A stretch of DNA of 64,000 nt. Origin: Gnetum montanum (taxonomy: Eukaryota; Streptophyta; Gnetopsida; Gnetales; Gnetaceae). The first letter of the stretch is position 1; each line of letters starts with the position of its first letter. Of this stretch, positions 1-11,743 are shown one piece after another. A program made the translations under genes and the position numbers. The stretch spans positions 92,816-156,815 of the forward strand of contig MNCI01035860.1 of assembly GCA_015680685.1 (NCBI GenBank). The letters are read 5' to 3'. A model generated the notes under the pieces. That model saw nothing but the letters and a program-made list of their open reading frames with translations. It ran no database searches and was not told the DNA's origin.

Positions 1-1651
1 TTCACCTCCTTGTTTATTTTGAGTTGCCCCTCCAAGATAATGTTTTTGCCCCTTGCTTTTAGTAGCTCTAAGGGAGTTGCAGTAATATTATCTAGAAAAT
101 CAAAGACATCTGATAGTGGTTGCCTAGTTTCCCACTAGCCAATCTAGCAATTCTTCATGTTGTGCTACACTTATTTTACTGCTTATGATTCCTATAAACA
201 TCTGCACATCCTTGAGTGCAGTGATGTCTAGTACAGATGTTGTAGGTGCATTGAGGGTTTCGACTATTTTGTTAATAACCACCTCTATTGATGTCTCTTT
301 CCCTTAGTGCTACATCACCAGTATTGTTGCCTCTTTGCCTTCCTCTAAGTACACCAAGAAGGTCGTAATGTTCCTAGAGATTTTTGGGAGTGACTACTAT
401 TCTACAAGAGATACCATGACCTCTCTAGCACTAAGATTCAACCTCATAAAAACTACATTCTTTGGGCCAAGAAAATGGATCCACCTTCATCTATTAGGCT
501 GATTATTTGGGTCACCTCATTTAGGTGACTCATTGCTAGTTGCTACACAAATGGGTCCTCGCCACTCGTGCCTACTCATTGCTCTTATTCACTCAAGAGC
601 CATTCTCAGTATTCATGGAACCGTTGGGGTATTACAGTGATGTCTAGTATAGTTATTTGAGTGGTAGGTGGAGGTGGTGGCTACTGCTCCTCTTCTTGAA
701 TGGTTGTTATAGGTGTCTTATCTTTCATCATCTCCACCTAATTAGCAATTGGAGCATGCTTGACAGCATCATTTGTATAATGGACTATTCCTCCCATCTG
801 ACAGAGTTTTTTGATGAGGCATGGGAAGGGAAGTGCCTTACTTCCACATTTATTTTCTTTAAATTGCTTCTCCATCTCTAGATAGATAGATTGTGGAAGG
901 TTGAAAGTGAATCTCACACTCAGAGTAGTGCGTGCATGGGCAGAAAAGGCAATGATTTTGTTGGGCCTCACTATGGGATTTAGGTGAAAGGCCACAATTT
1001 TTTAGTGGATCCTTTCTACCAGTGTGAGTGCATTAAAATCCTTGCAGTTAATACCATTGCACCATTGCACCCATTCTTTCTTGATGTTGAGGTCTACTTG
1101 CAATGGAATCTTAGCAAGATTCGTCCCTATCTCTGGTAACCCAAGCACTTTAGCAATGGCCTACACTAAGTAGGACATTGAGATGTCCTTAATTTTGACC
1201 ATTGAATTGGCCTCCTTGTTGTTCTAGAATAAAAATATCTCTCCCATGTACCACTCCCTAGTGGAAGTGATGATTAACCACATGGAAGAGGCCTTTAGTT
1301 GGTCCTGTACTTCTTTAGGTGCTTGCTCTAGGAAAGGGCCAAAGTTTAACTCTTGGAGCACTATTTTTTGGACCTCCCTTAATCTGATTTGATTCAAGCA
1401 AGATTTCATCAAAGTCACCTAAAGGTTTGCTTGATGAGCTAGTGCCTCATCCTAGTGGGAATGTTCTATTGTTGCTACTAGTTTGGAATTTGATGAATAG
1501 ATCCCACCTCAGCCTCTTCCCTAAGAGGACCTATGGTGTGGGTTGCAAGTGGTTCTTCTTGGGCTTGTTCTTGGCCCCTTCCCATTCTACGCCATTTCTC
1601 CCTTGGTTGAGACGATTCTCCTTCCTGCATGTGCTTCACTTTTGGTGCCAT
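1..1651 (-). pseudogene. Additional ORF (aORF) of Element 1, partial, decayed
   Basis: A third ORF downstream of pol, in the same sense. It probably starts at the ATG complementary to 1649-1651 (MAPKVKHMQEG...). Two better kept stretches, 1224-1418 and 738-995, read LNFGPFLEQAPKEVQ and KALPFPCLIKKLCQMGGI. They align with the aORF of Element 3 (LNFFPFLEYAPKVVK; LTLSFPYLI...KFCKWVGI), and the shared stretch VKIKxISxSYLV lies between them. The pattern resembles the plant family called 'putative plant transposon protein', known from uncharacterised proteins and retroelements; that link is from memory of the pattern, not from a search. No transmembrane segment or signal peptide stands out, so an envelope role is not supported. 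Several stops and at least one frame change are visible, and the C-terminal end is missing. Confidence 0.65.
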
Positions 1652-2097
1652 TTACGGTCACAACACATCCATGGATTAGTACATATAATGTGTAACTTTG
1701 AATATTTTGAGTACCTTATCTTGTTGATTAGTTACACTTGGCTAAGCTTGGACCATGGAAGATTGATATTTTATTATTAGTTTATTAATTAATTTTATTA
1801 TAAGTGTCATTGAAGCTTGTTGGAAGAGTTTAACTCTATAATTTGGTGTTTAAATGTTGATTTCTGAGTTAAACCTTTATGGGAGTTAGAAACAATGGCA
1901 AAAATTTTTCTATCAAAATGGCACATTTGTGGCCCCCATGACTAAGAGCTTATCTCTGGTAGCTATAGGGTCAAAGAACGGAGTGATTTGGATAAATAGT
2001 TAGGAAGTTATGGGTCTAGAAGGTTTTGGGCTTTGAAAATTTGAAAAACTCCCTTGGAATTTTGAGAAAATGTGAAAATTTGAAAGTGTGGTCATGC

Positions 2098-2173
2098 ATA
2101 TATATACTATTTATCCACTACATTGATGGGGCTGCATATACAAGGCCTCGTATATGCATTTTCTCCATCAATG
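2098..2173 (-). promoter_or_regulatory. Palindrome plus TATATATA block upstream of the Element 1 aORF
   Basis: On the minus strand a hairpin comes first: 9-base arms CATTGATGG (2121-2129) and CCATCAATG (2165-2173) enclose a 24-base near-perfect palindrome at 2134-2157 (GCATATAC...GTATATGC). It is followed about 15 bases later by a TATATATA run at 2098-2106. The aORF ATG lies about 447 bases further on. Element 3 has the same order ahead of its aORF, and the sequences after the TATA run are alignable in the two elements. The layout resembles the U3-TATA part of these LTRs. Promoter activity is inferred only. Confidence 0.4.
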
Positions 2174-2509
2174 GGGCCCCATATACAAAGCCCATAGGGA
2201 AAATTTTCAAATTTCAATATCTTAAAAAATACAAGGAATTTTTCAATGAATTTGGGGTCCATTGAGTCCTAGAAAAGCTAAGAATATGATGGAATCATTG
2301 AAGAGGATCTTTGAAAGCTCAAAAATTCAAAAATTTGATGGAGAATGTGTTTATTGAACAAAATATGCAAAGGAGCACATGGTCTAATGCAGAAGATGGA
2401 TGTACAAAAGATTTTGGTTGCAAGAATGCTTAAGGATAAGGTACTTAATGAACCCAACCAAGAGATATGCAAATGGATCCTCCCCATAGTAGGCACATGC
2501 CTTTTTTGC

Positions 2510-2592
2510 TCTTACATAACAATCTAAGGAGTCTATAGGCCCGATAGGCANTCTTACATAACAATCTAAGGAGTCTATAGGCCCGATAGGCA
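2510..2592. other. Single N between identical 41-bp copies (assembly join)
   Basis: The 41 bases at 2510-2550 are repeated exactly at 2552-2592 with one N at 2551. This is what is left when two overlapping contig ends are joined without trimming the overlap, so the duplication is probably not real. Confidence 0.85.
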
Positions 2593-3785
2593 ATTAATGG
2601 TCTATGAAAGTTAAGGATCAAAACCCGGAAGATTCTACCAAAGAATTCAAGTATGTTAAACCAAGACAACAATTAAAGAACATGGACACTGGTAGTGAGG
2701 TGAGTTGTAGACAACATAGATGGATGATGGAGAAGATGGAATGGAATTCTGAATTGAGGTCATAAGAAGTCCCTTGTGGAGTTGTGTTTATAATGACCTG
2801 AGAAGATCCATCCTTAGTCCAGACCAAAACCATCCCCTTTTAGTGACTTTGCATTGTCACTCCAAGACCAATCCATCTCTTCAAGACACAAGAGTTTTCC
2901 CATAGAACAATCACTATTCCATAAAGAGAAGAAAAGAAAGCAGGAAGTGAGAGATGACCTTAGTTAGAGGGGACCTTCAGGTATGGGTAACATGTCTTTC
3001 TAGTCCCATAACTAGTGCTTATAGCCCATATATTTGTTTAAGGGGTGTGCTTTGAATTTCCATCATGTTTTTTTTTATTTTGTTTTATTTTTTTCTCACT
3101 TTTTTTTTCCTTTTGGATGGGAACCACACCATGCAAAGACTTTATTTAAGTTCCTATTATTGGTTGACATGGAACAATAAGAAGTTTATGAAAACACTCA
3201 TGTAGTCGAGCAAGTAGAAGAGTACAAAGAGTATTGAGTCCCCTTGAAGTCACACCCAATGCAAACCTTTAAATCCTTTCCAATTATAAAAGCTACCAAG
3301 GTTACAAATTTATTAAAAGTTTATTTAATGAAAGGGACCTCAAACTTCCAAAATAAGGAAAACCATAGAGTTTGTGGATGGGTGGATGTCATGGAATCAT
3401 TGCCTGTTCCATGAAAAAGAAACCATAACTTAGCCATCAGCACAAAAATTCAGAAATAGAAATCAGACATTAGTAAACAAAACATTAAGCACAAACCACC
3501 ATTAGTAGCAACAACAACACCACTATGTCCTATTAGCACAAAGCACATTTATTAGAAAAAGGTACAAAATTATACTAAAAATAAAGAAAAATATATAAGA
3601 AAGTGTAAAATATTTAAGAAAGCTTTAAATGTACTAACGATGGTGTAAAAAAAATTGGTGTACAATAGGAAAAAGTTTGAAAGTAAAAAAGGTGTAAAAG
3701 AAACAAATTGCAAAGATAAAAGTGTGTAAAACAAAAAATAGAAAAATTGAGGAGCCATGTGGATGATTAGTATGGATGGCCATCT

Positions 3786-5230
3786 CCCCAACAATTGAGT
3801 TGGAAGGAGGAGATTCGAAAAATTAAGTGTGGTTGTCCATCTATTAAGGTATTTGTTGCACTAGCTTGCTTTGTCTCATGGAAAGGCTTTACCTATTGAA
3901 TGTTGATGAACTACTTTTTATTTGGGCTCTCAGGTTTGTATATGATCATGACCCTAGAAGAAAAGGTTTCGTTAATTATATAAGCCCCTTCCCACAATGT
4001 TTGGATTTTAGTTTTTGAGGTACATGTGTGGGTTTCTAGTAAAGAACCTTATCTCCCAACTGAAATTTTACTTTTCGTATTCTAAGGTCTTATTGTTGTT
4101 TTCTGAATGTCTTATGCACTTCATTCAAGGATAGGGATGCTAATCAACTTTTGTCTAGCATAGTTAGGTTGATCAATCTTTCATTTTATGCTAGACTTAG
4201 GTCAAGATCTAAGTCACATGCTATTGAGAGTGTATGGAGCTTGGATTGGAATAGAAGTGTTGAAAGTCTATCGTACACTAGCTCATCGGGAGAGTAGCCA
4301 ATAGGAAGTTTCCATGTTAAGTAGTAGGCCTAAAGGGCATCATTGAGTTTTATGCTCCAGTCTCTCCTATATTTATTGATAGTTCTTGTTAGAATCATTG
4401 TAATCTCCATGTTAGTTACCTTTGCTTGACCATAGGCTTGTGGGTGATAGGGTGTTGTTAATTTATGTTCAACCCCCAAGTGTTGCATAAGTTTTTTAAA
4501 AGTGGCACTCATAAAATGGGTTTCATTGTTAGATATCAGTGCATGTGGCACCCCAAACCTATTCACAATATTTTGTTGTACAAATTGAGTAGTAGTGGAT
4601 GATGTATAGTTAATGATGGCTGCTACTTCTATCCATTTGGTATAGTAGTCACTAGCAATGATTATATACGCCTTCCCATTGGTCATGGGTGTGATGGGAT
4701 CCATGAAATCTATGCCACGTATGAAAAAGGGTTCTAGTGGTTAAATCCATTGTTGAGAACATTCCATTTGTGTGGTCATCCCACCATCCCATTGAAAGTA
4801 GTCATAGGATTGGACAAATCGGTGGGCATCCTTAAATATTATGGGCCAATAATATCCTACCATCAAGATTTTCATGGCCATGCATCTCCCAACATAAGGG
4901 CCTCCACAAGGACCTTCATGAGTGTCTTGGAGAATGCATAATTAATCTACATTAGGTACATACTAGCAAACTAGGCCATCGACACACACCTTGTAAAGGT
5001 ATCCATTGATTTCCATGAAGTGCTTAGCCTAATGAAGAAACTATTATTTCTTCTTGTGGTCTAGATCTTAGAATATAAGTGAGGATGTCATCTTACCATT
5101 TTGGTTATGTGGACATTTATTTGTTTATTGCAGTGGTAAAGAGCAGTTCATCAGGAAATAGATTAGATAATGGGCTTTCCTCCTCTTTGTTATCCCATCG
5201 CAACTGAGACAAGTGATCAATGATCACATT
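3786..5230 (-). pseudogene. pol: Integrase region of Element 1 pol
   Basis: Integrase inserts the element's DNA copy into the chromosome. Read from high to low coordinates there is a damaged zinc-binding part near 4740-4960 (HEGPCGG kept, but the second His and the Cys pair replaced by P, Y and F), the catalytic core at about 4330-4704, and a C-terminal tail to about 3790. The core reads GIDFMDPITPM at the first Asp, but the second Asp is Asn (ISNNETHF) and the Glu is Lys (GQAKVTN). The core therefore cannot be active. Flanking frames show further stops. The core aligns closely with the integrases of Elements 2 and 3. The stretch 4960-5230 is the linker from RNase H. Confidence 0.85.
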
Positions 5231-5650
5231 CTATATCCCCTTTTAATCTACCATTGTAAGATCAAATTCTTGGAAGATCACTAGCCACCATATGACATGG
5301 GGACTCACTATTGGCTTGTTTATGGGGAAGTAGATGGCACTGTTATCAGTGTGCACAAACACTTTATATCCAAGCACATAGTGCCTGAACTTTTCCAGAG
5401 CATACACCATTGCCATTAGTTCTTTTTCTATGGTGTTGTAATTTAGTTGTGCATCCATAATGCTTCGACTTGTGCAATGGATGTAATATGGATGTTTCCA
5501 ACTGTGTAAGCACAACTTCCAAGGTGTAGTTAGATGCATCTATCATGATATGGAATGGTCTAGACCAATCAAGTGCTCATAGAATTGGAGTCTCTATGAG
5601 CTTCTGTTTGAGGCTTTAGAATGCATTGTCACATTCCTTGGTCTAGATGG
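5231..5650 (-). pseudogene. pol: RNase H region of Element 1 pol
   Basis: RNase H removes the RNA template during reverse transcription. Two overlapping frames at 5243-5546 together cover the domain: MIDASN (with the first catalytic Asp), then IEKELMAMVYALEKFRHYVLG (with the catalytic Glu), then VHTDNSAI (third Asp). These match the equivalent parts of Elements 2 and 3 and of gypsy RNase H in general. A frameshift divides the domain near 5450. It follows RT without a gap, as in other Ty3/gypsy polyproteins. Confidence 0.85.
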
Positions 5651-6790
5651 AGGGAGTATCTTTCTTTGTTAGCTTGAACAATGGCTTTGCCATATTAGAG
5701 AAATTCTCTATGAATCACTGGTAGTAACCAGTGTGTCCAAGGAATGACCAAATATCTTTTATAGTTTCTGGTTGACAAGTGATTCCTTGGATGATGCTTA
5801 TCTTTTTGGGGTCTACCTCGATCCCTTCCTATGAAATTTGATGTCCTAATATAATGCGCTCTTGGATCATGAGATGACTCTTCTACCAATTGAGTTGCAA
5901 ATTTGTCTTCATACATCTTTTTAATACTTGCTCAAGGCAGTCCAAGGCTTACTTGAATGTAGCACCATAAGTGGAGAAGTCATCCATGAAGACTTCTACT
6001 TTGCTACCTATTTTCTATTGAAAGATACTTAAGACTAGGCGTTGGAAAGTGATAGGAGCATTGCAGAGACCAAAAGGCATTTTATGATATGAAAAGGTCC
6101 CCCAGGGACCTATGAATGTTGTTTTGGACTAATCTTCTAGTGCAATCTGGATTTGATTATAGCCACTATAGCCATCTAGAAAACTATAATAGTAATGTCT
6201 AGATGTGGTTTCCAACACTTGATTAACAAATGGTAATAGAAAATGATCTTTGAATGTTGCCATGTTTAATAGCTTGAAGTCGATGCAAATTCATCATTTA
6301 CCACCTCTCTTTGGCACTATGAAGAGTGGACTAACCCACTCACTATCCACAATGGGGTAGATGAACACTACCTTAAGGAGTTTCTCAATCTCCTCCTTAA
6401 TAATTTTTTTCAATTTTGGGTTCAACTACCATTGTGGTTGCCTCCTTGGCTTTATGGACATATCAATGTAAATGTAATGTTGGCATATCCATAGATCAAT
6501 TCTAGTGAGTTTAGGATATGACCAGGTAAAGGCTATCGACCATTTTTTGACCACTTTCAATAGTTTTGTTTTTTGTTCAAGAGCAAGTTTGGCATTGAGT
6601 ATGACTAGCTTGTCATTTTTTTTAAAATGCCTATTCTAGGTTGGTAGGTAAAGTTTTCAACTCTAGGGGCTCCTGTTTAAAATTCTTAGGGATCTCCAAC
6701 TATTCCCAATTGATATCTATGTTTTCATCATTAGAGAGTTGGTGATGAGCTTGCTCAAGTTCATCCATCCCTACAACATAGGTGCATGTC
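5651..6790 (-). pseudogene. pol: Reverse transcriptase region of Element 1 pol
   Basis: RT copies element RNA into DNA. The catalytic box is clear on the minus strand at about 5976-5990 (VEVFMDDFSTYG), with both Asp residues kept. Downstream is the gypsy-type thumb/connection sequence that includes the SFLGH-like motif, around 5700-5770 (GHTGYY...FIENFSNMAKPL). Upstream fragments around 6280-6420 correspond to the fingers and palm (PLFIVPKRGG-like). Stops and shifts break it into short frames, so no intact RT is made. The FMDDFSTYG box is shared by Elements 1 and 3, and Element 2 has LMDDFSTYG. Confidence 0.85.
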
Positions 6791-7480
6791 AAGCTCTTAG
6801 TAGGTTCCATGCACATTGTGCTATTGTTAGAATCAACGGTTAAGCACTGGGTACCCTCTTGCTTTGTGGCTACTATGTATAAACACCTTTGAATGTTTGC
6901 TTCATGTGCACACTACTTGCATATAGAGATAAATGCTCTTTTCATGAACTAGAGCTTTTGCATGTAATTTCACCCTATATCGCTGTACACAATGCATGGA
7001 ACTCATCTGTTTTCAATCTTTCCAAATGCCTTTTCCTTTGATATCTCTAGGGAAAGATCTCTAATGCTCATTCATGCATCAACAATTTTTAACCATGCCC
7101 TTCCCATAATAATTGAAAAATCCCCCTTGTAGTTTTTAACCTTGATTACTAGAAAATCAGCATGATAAGACCATCCACAAATAGTGGTTACAATGTCTTT
7201 GACCAGTTCCAATGGAATAGTGATGGATTGGTATACCAATTGCAATATGATATTGCTCTTCTTAAGAGGCAGTAGGTTCTAGGTAGTATATATCTCATGA
7301 GAAATTAAGTTCACACTAGAACTTGAATCAAGAAGAGCCTTACATGGTTCATTCCTAGCAATCTGTAGATAAATAAGAGGGCTTTTAGGATCAACTAATT
7401 TCCTAGGAAGGTTGCCAACCCAAATCCAATCAGATATGACATGGATGAGCATAACAGTATGAATTTTGGTAGGATTTGAT
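6791..7480 (-). pseudogene. pol: Aspartic protease region of Element 1
   Basis: The protease cuts the Gag-Pol polyprotein. At about 7310-7350 the minus strand reads CKALLDSSSSVNLIS, which corresponds to the D-T/S-G active-site loop; Asp is kept but Gly is replaced by Ser. A second block around 7090-7130 matches IIMGRAWL in Element 2, the hydrophobic-Gly box of retroviral-type proteases. The remainder to 6791 is the linker towards RT and aligns with Element 2 18840-19010. Numerous stops are present. Confidence 0.7.
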
Positions 7481-9907
7481 TTGAAGGGGGCCTAATGGAA
7501 TGATTTGCAGAGGATGAAGCAAGAGCAGGGTGATCAGCAGCTTGAGTTTATGGCTTAGTGGGGCTGTTGGATTGGAAGAAGGATCTTTTATGAGCATGAG
7601 GTTCCAGACCCCTTAATTGATGAATTGATTGTAGATTGACAATCCTTGTAGCATTATATTGCTACGATTGGGATAGAAGTTCATCCTGCATAGATGGAGC
7701 AAGTGATAGGTGGGTTGAGGGTGGAAGAATAAGTGTAGAAATAGGAGGAGGATAAGGATGAAATGTGGCATTCCTCTTGGAATGTAGAGAATTAGCTCTA
7801 TAGTACTTAGGAGGGTAGTAGTGTTTTTGGAAGGGAGAAACATGATTGGAAGAGTCATGTGAAGACAATGGTTGCTGAACGTAATACCCATATGATTCTG
7901 GTTACCTATAAGGATATTGCTACCTTGGTGGTAGCATCCCCCATGACTGTGGTTGGTGCCATTGTTGGTATTGCTCATATGGTAGTGGTGGCACTTCACT
8001 TGGAGAATATTGTTGTTGTTGATGGAACTACCTAGGGTTGCCTTGAGGATAAGGTAACCTTCTGGGTGCTTACCTTCTTGCTAGTCATGGTTTTAGAGCA
8101 TACACCTTAGATTCCTATAAGTGTGACACAATGGGACAACATCCCTTAGGATGTTTGTATTAGTAGATGTAACATCCACTATCATCATCTGACCTAGTTT
8201 CTGCAACTTCATCTATAGCAGCAATCTTGCCCTTATCCCTTTGGTAGGCACGTTTAGCTTTTTTTCACCTCCTATGATTGCGATCACTACTTTGCTCTCT
8301 TGATTTTTTAGCAATTTTAGAGTAGTTTGGGATTTTTCATCCAAAAATTCCCACATTTTATCCACCTTGGTTGAAATTTTAGACATAGACTTTTGGATCA
8401 CCAAGGTCTTTTTGTTTACCACCTCATCGAGTGGTGATTCCTCCTCACTATCATAAAATTGGACTTCTCTCTTCTTGATGGAGGGATTTGTGTTGTATTC
8501 TTATACACTTTCATGTTTTCTTAGGTCTCCTTCCTCTTTTGCTACCTGCTCAATTAGCCTTTGAATCTTATGGGCTCTAAGTTTCTATAGTTTTCCTTGG
8601 GTATAGACCCCAAGAGTTCTCCTCATTTTTAATCTAAGTCCATCTATGATATGGTGAAGTTGTTTCCACCAAGAACAACCATGGCCAAGGCATTGGTGTA
8701 TGAGAGAATAATATTTGCCCATGGCAGCATCCAAGGGTTCATGGTTTCCTTGCTTCCATCCTTGGATCTACCTTCTTAGATCAAACACTTTGGATTATGT
8801 CTGATACTTATAGTTAAATAGCTTGGAGCATTGTACTCCACTTGCAGATAGATTCTAGCTCCAAGGACTAGTACTAACTTTCTACTTCCTTGATGAGTGT
8901 CTTGGGAAATAGCTTTAATTTCTACTAATCATTTTCAATGTTTTATAAGGCACATGCATCATGAAAAGCTTGAATATGTGTTTGTGAATCAAAATTATAT
9001 CCCCCTCAAATTTGGGAATATTGTTCATATTAAGTTGTCTGATCCAACTATCTTTCACATGCCTAGTTGGAATTTTTACAACCTCTGTAATATTTATCAT
9101 GCTTCAAGTTGCCAATATAGGCTTATCATCATCATTATTTCGTTTTCATCAATTATGTCCTTGGTTACCCCCTCATTCATTATGGGCTTGGTGATCATCA
9201 TTGTTGTCCTATTGTTCACCTCCATCATGGTTGTTCTTTTTGTAGCATTTGTTAGAACTAGAAGAGGAAGAAGAAGATGTAGTTGAAGAAGATGAAGAGG
9301 GAGGAGGATTGCCATCACCATGGTATTTACCAATTTCCCTTTAGTTGTCATGGCCATGTTTGTCATTTTTCTTATCATCTTGATCCTTTTCTGAGCCCCT
9401 ACCTTGATTTCCATCTTTAACTAAACCTGGGTTGTTGATAGTAAAGAATAGATTTAGGGCCACATACCCATCACTAGTAACAAGGGGTGGAGAATTTTCA
9501 TGTTGAGAGCCCCTAGAGAGAGGATCCTCATTGTTGTATTAGTTAAGTAGGAACAAGGGATTGATGAATTGTTTGCCCTTCACAAATTCATGGTGCTTCT
9601 CTTGGTGTTAATCTCTCCTACATTGTGTTTTAGTGGAACAATAATCTTAGTAGTTGTAATCATGCACAATGTGCTCCTCTTAAAGGCTTTAAATGCCTAA
9701 CTTCTTAGGAGTTTGAAGTAGCATCATGGGCACAGATTGATTAGGAGGCATTACAATGTTGCCTTCCATATCACACCATCGCAATTGTTCATCTTAGTGT
9801 AGGATGAAGGTGAAATCAGGCACATACTCATTTGGATGAGTATATATGACCTTGCATTCTTAAGGGACCAATGATTTAGCATCATCACATCTGTGAGAAG
9901 AATACAT
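7481..9907 (-). pseudogene. gag: gag of Element 1
   Basis: Gag forms the particle that packages the RNA. The start is set at the ATG complementary to 9905-9907, because the following residues match the gag start of Element 2 (EYVPDFTFILH...MEGNIV.P). Next comes a basic/acidic region (9100-9700), a core segment at 8915-9100 (PTRHVKDSWIRQLNMNNIPKFEG), a helical region at 8213-8422 (KSMSKISTKVDKMWEFLDEK), a degenerate Cys/His stretch near 8150-8200, and a Pro/Gln/Tyr-rich tail at 7600-8050. The order is the same in Elements 2, 3 and 4. It is broken by many stops. Confidence 0.75.
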
Positions 9908-10042
9908 TTTGCAATACAAATAAAATATCAGTTTGCTTATGTAATTATATTTATGATGAAAATGATGTTGACCTTAGGGTTCATCCAATGAAGTTAATGA
10001 TATTCACTAAACCTAGATAGCACATGTTTCAAACAAAAAGAG

Positions 10043-10060
10043 TCCCTAACAATGATGCTA
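10043..10060 (-). other. Primer binding site of Element 1, degraded tRNA-Asp type
   Basis: Directly inside the 5' LTR, with one base between. The minus strand reads TAGCATCATTGTTAGGGA, which is the Element 2 site with further transitions; both derive from the complement of the plant tRNA-Asp 3' end (TGGCGCCGTTGCCGGGGA). Confidence 0.6.
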
Positions 10061-10061
10061 A

Positions 10062-11026
10062 TGATGAATGGTGAAGGGTACCCCTATGTCCAACCATATG
10101 AATCACAAAGCATTCATGCATGATTCGATCAAATTCTGTAGACTTTATGTCTTCCGGTACACTAGTCTTCTAGGAAGTGAACCTTACCCTAACAGTCATT
10201 TGTTGTCTTCGCAATTACACTTGTCATGTACAAAGGTATGGTTAAGTGTAATTGAGGTATATGATTTTTATTCTTTTATGTCTTATGTTCCTTGGTGCTT
10301 AAAGTAGAGAGAGATAAGGTAATTTAATAACTAATTTAATTTCACTACCTAACTAATCTCTAACTAGTCCTAACATAAGCATTCGGTCCTACTTTCCATA
10401 CACATCTTGAACCCACGTACCCATTACTAGGATTACTAAGCACTATGCTATTGGGCACATCAAGCAATAACACTATTGGGGTTACCAAGTGAATATGTGT
10501 TTATGCTTGAAGTGGCCATACTTATGTGTTTAATCTATTTAGCTTAATTAATTAGCTAATTGCTTGAAGTCTAATTTAGCTTAATTAATTGAATAATTAA
10601 TGAAAAAAATAAATTCATAAATAAATTAGTAATCTATTCTAAGTGCTACAAGGTTTGATTAAAAAGCTCATCTTTATTATCATTTACACTAGTGTGGTTC
10701 ATGTACAATAGTGCTCAAATAAAGATCCGTACACTTTCTGACTCTTGCTATGAGCACTCAGAGAAATATTCTAACTCTCAAATCAAAAAACTAAAAGAGC
10801 TCTACTACAATTATTACTCTCTCCCTCATAAACACAGTTGGTGAGCATGTATTTATAGTTTTTATTCTAGAGCTATGTTGACAGGGCCCCATAAACACAA
10901 CACACACTATGTCAGCATAGCCTCGTCAACAAGGCAACATCACATAGATAGGATCACTTAGACAGGGGCCTATCGATGAGGCCACGTCAATAGGGACTCG
11001 TCGACATGACACTTTCACACTCATCA
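10062..11026 (-). repeat. 5' LTR of Element 1
   Basis: Starts TGATGA and ends TCATCA on either strand, as do the other LTRs of this group. A TATAAATA box in minus orientation lies at 10850-10857. The inner end adjoins the primer site, which fixes it as the 5' LTR. The left part aligns with the solo LTR at 25151. The outer boundary (11026) rests on the TCATCA end and on homology stopping there. Confidence 0.75.
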
Positions 11027-11051
11027 CAAAGGTTGCTAGATCACTATTCTA

Positions 11052-11225
11052 GGAAAGCCACCGAAAGGAAGACCAAAGAAGACATGGGAAAAAATGATCA
11101 AGGATGATTTAAAGAAAGTCACATAAACAAGTATCTATCTTTTTATAGAGGAAAATGATAAAAAAGAACTCATGTCACCAATCCCATTTTATTTAAACAA
11201 GGCTATAATTATAATGATCTTATTG
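11052..11225 (+). pseudogene. 3' end of a non-LTR retrotransposon (RTE/L1-like)
   Basis: In the + frame the segment starts GKPPKGRPKKTWEKMIKDDL and reaches a stop at 11124. Further on, a frame reading KRTHVTNPILF follows (11145-11190). Both pieces match the usual C-terminal tail of plant non-LTR reverse transcriptases (GRPKKTW...DL..., then ...RTHVADP). The nucleotide end (CATGTCACCAATCCCATTTTATT...AAGGCT) resembles the familiar plant LINE 3' end. The rest of the ORF is absent (5' truncation is usual). A related 3' end lies at 23400-23520. The clade is not certain. Confidence 0.65.
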
Positions 11226-11250
11226 GTTATTTTTTGTTTGAGGATGAGGG

Positions 11251-11403
11251 TGTTGGAACTTGAAACATTTTTTAACAATATTTTCCCTCAAGATATATAG
11301 TTAAATTAGAACTTTATAGCTTATTATTGTCCATCAAAGTCAAAACCCTAACTTGGAGTTACCAAATTAAGAGTCATACCACTAGGCTAACACCTCATTA
11401 TTC
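11251..11403 (-). repeat. tRNA-related SINE copy S1a
   Basis: A minus-strand copy of the approximately 155-bp repeat that is best seen at 32538-32695. The head carries TAGCCTAGTGGTATGACTC (A-box-like). The body shares AAGTTCTAATTTAACTATAT with the other copies. No clear target duplication was found. Confidence 0.6.
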
Positions 11404-11743
11404 TTGTTGGCTATTTGTCCTTGGTACATCCCATGAAATAGTTTTATTTTTAACATCCCTTTCTCCACCATTAGTGAGTTACAATTCTACAAGATGTAGG
11501 TTCAATCCTAAGAGATATGCTTAGACATGTCACTTAAGAGCATAGTAAAAATATATGTTCAAAGACTATGGCATCAAGTATAAAGCTAAATGTAGTAAAT
11601 CGTAATCAAAATTTTTACTTTTCTTAATAAATTAGCATTTCTTCTTTGCATAAAGACACCATGATGATGATGCTTAATGTTAGCATCAATTTCATACTTT
11701 ACCAAAAATCAACATTGTAACCAATTTCCAACAATTTTTACAG

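Larger units (their letters stand above)
1652..3785 (-). other. Spacer between pol and aORF in Element 1
   Basis: There is no convincing coding sequence here. The part 2300-3785 aligns piecewise with 14400-15830 of Element 2 (shared words near 3370/15410, 3055/15105 and 2570/14575), so it is the conserved 3' non-coding region of this family. The part 1652-2200 instead resembles the aORF leader of Element 3 (44740-45367). Two purine/pyrimidine-rich tracts near 3068-3115 recur at 15125-15160 in Element 2. The small open frames in this stretch are not conserved between the copies. Confidence 0.6.
1..11026 (-). mobile_element. Element 1: Athila-like Ty3/gypsy retrotransposon, 3' end beyond window
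   Basis: Read on the minus strand, the order is 5' LTR (10062-11026), tRNA-Asp-type primer site, gag, protease, RT, RNase H, integrase, long non-coding spacer and an additional ORF that runs off the window start. This order puts it in Ty3/gypsy (integrase after RT/RNase H). The Asp primer site, an RT box FMDDFSTYG, integrase words such as TPYHPQ, and an extra ORF after pol are features I associate with the Athila/Tat branch rather than chromoviruses; no chromodomain is visible. Coding regions carry many stops and shifts, so it is inactive. The 3' LTR must lie to the left of position 1, so the target duplication cannot be checked; the 5 bases after the 5' LTR are CAAAG. The gag, pol and 3' regions align with Element 2 over most of their length. 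Confidence 0.85.

Noticed and set aside
9097-9414. Met/Leu/Thr-rich frame of 105 codons
   Set aside because: Out of frame with the Arg/Asp-rich gag region, which has low-complexity GAT/CAT repeats that keep several frames open.
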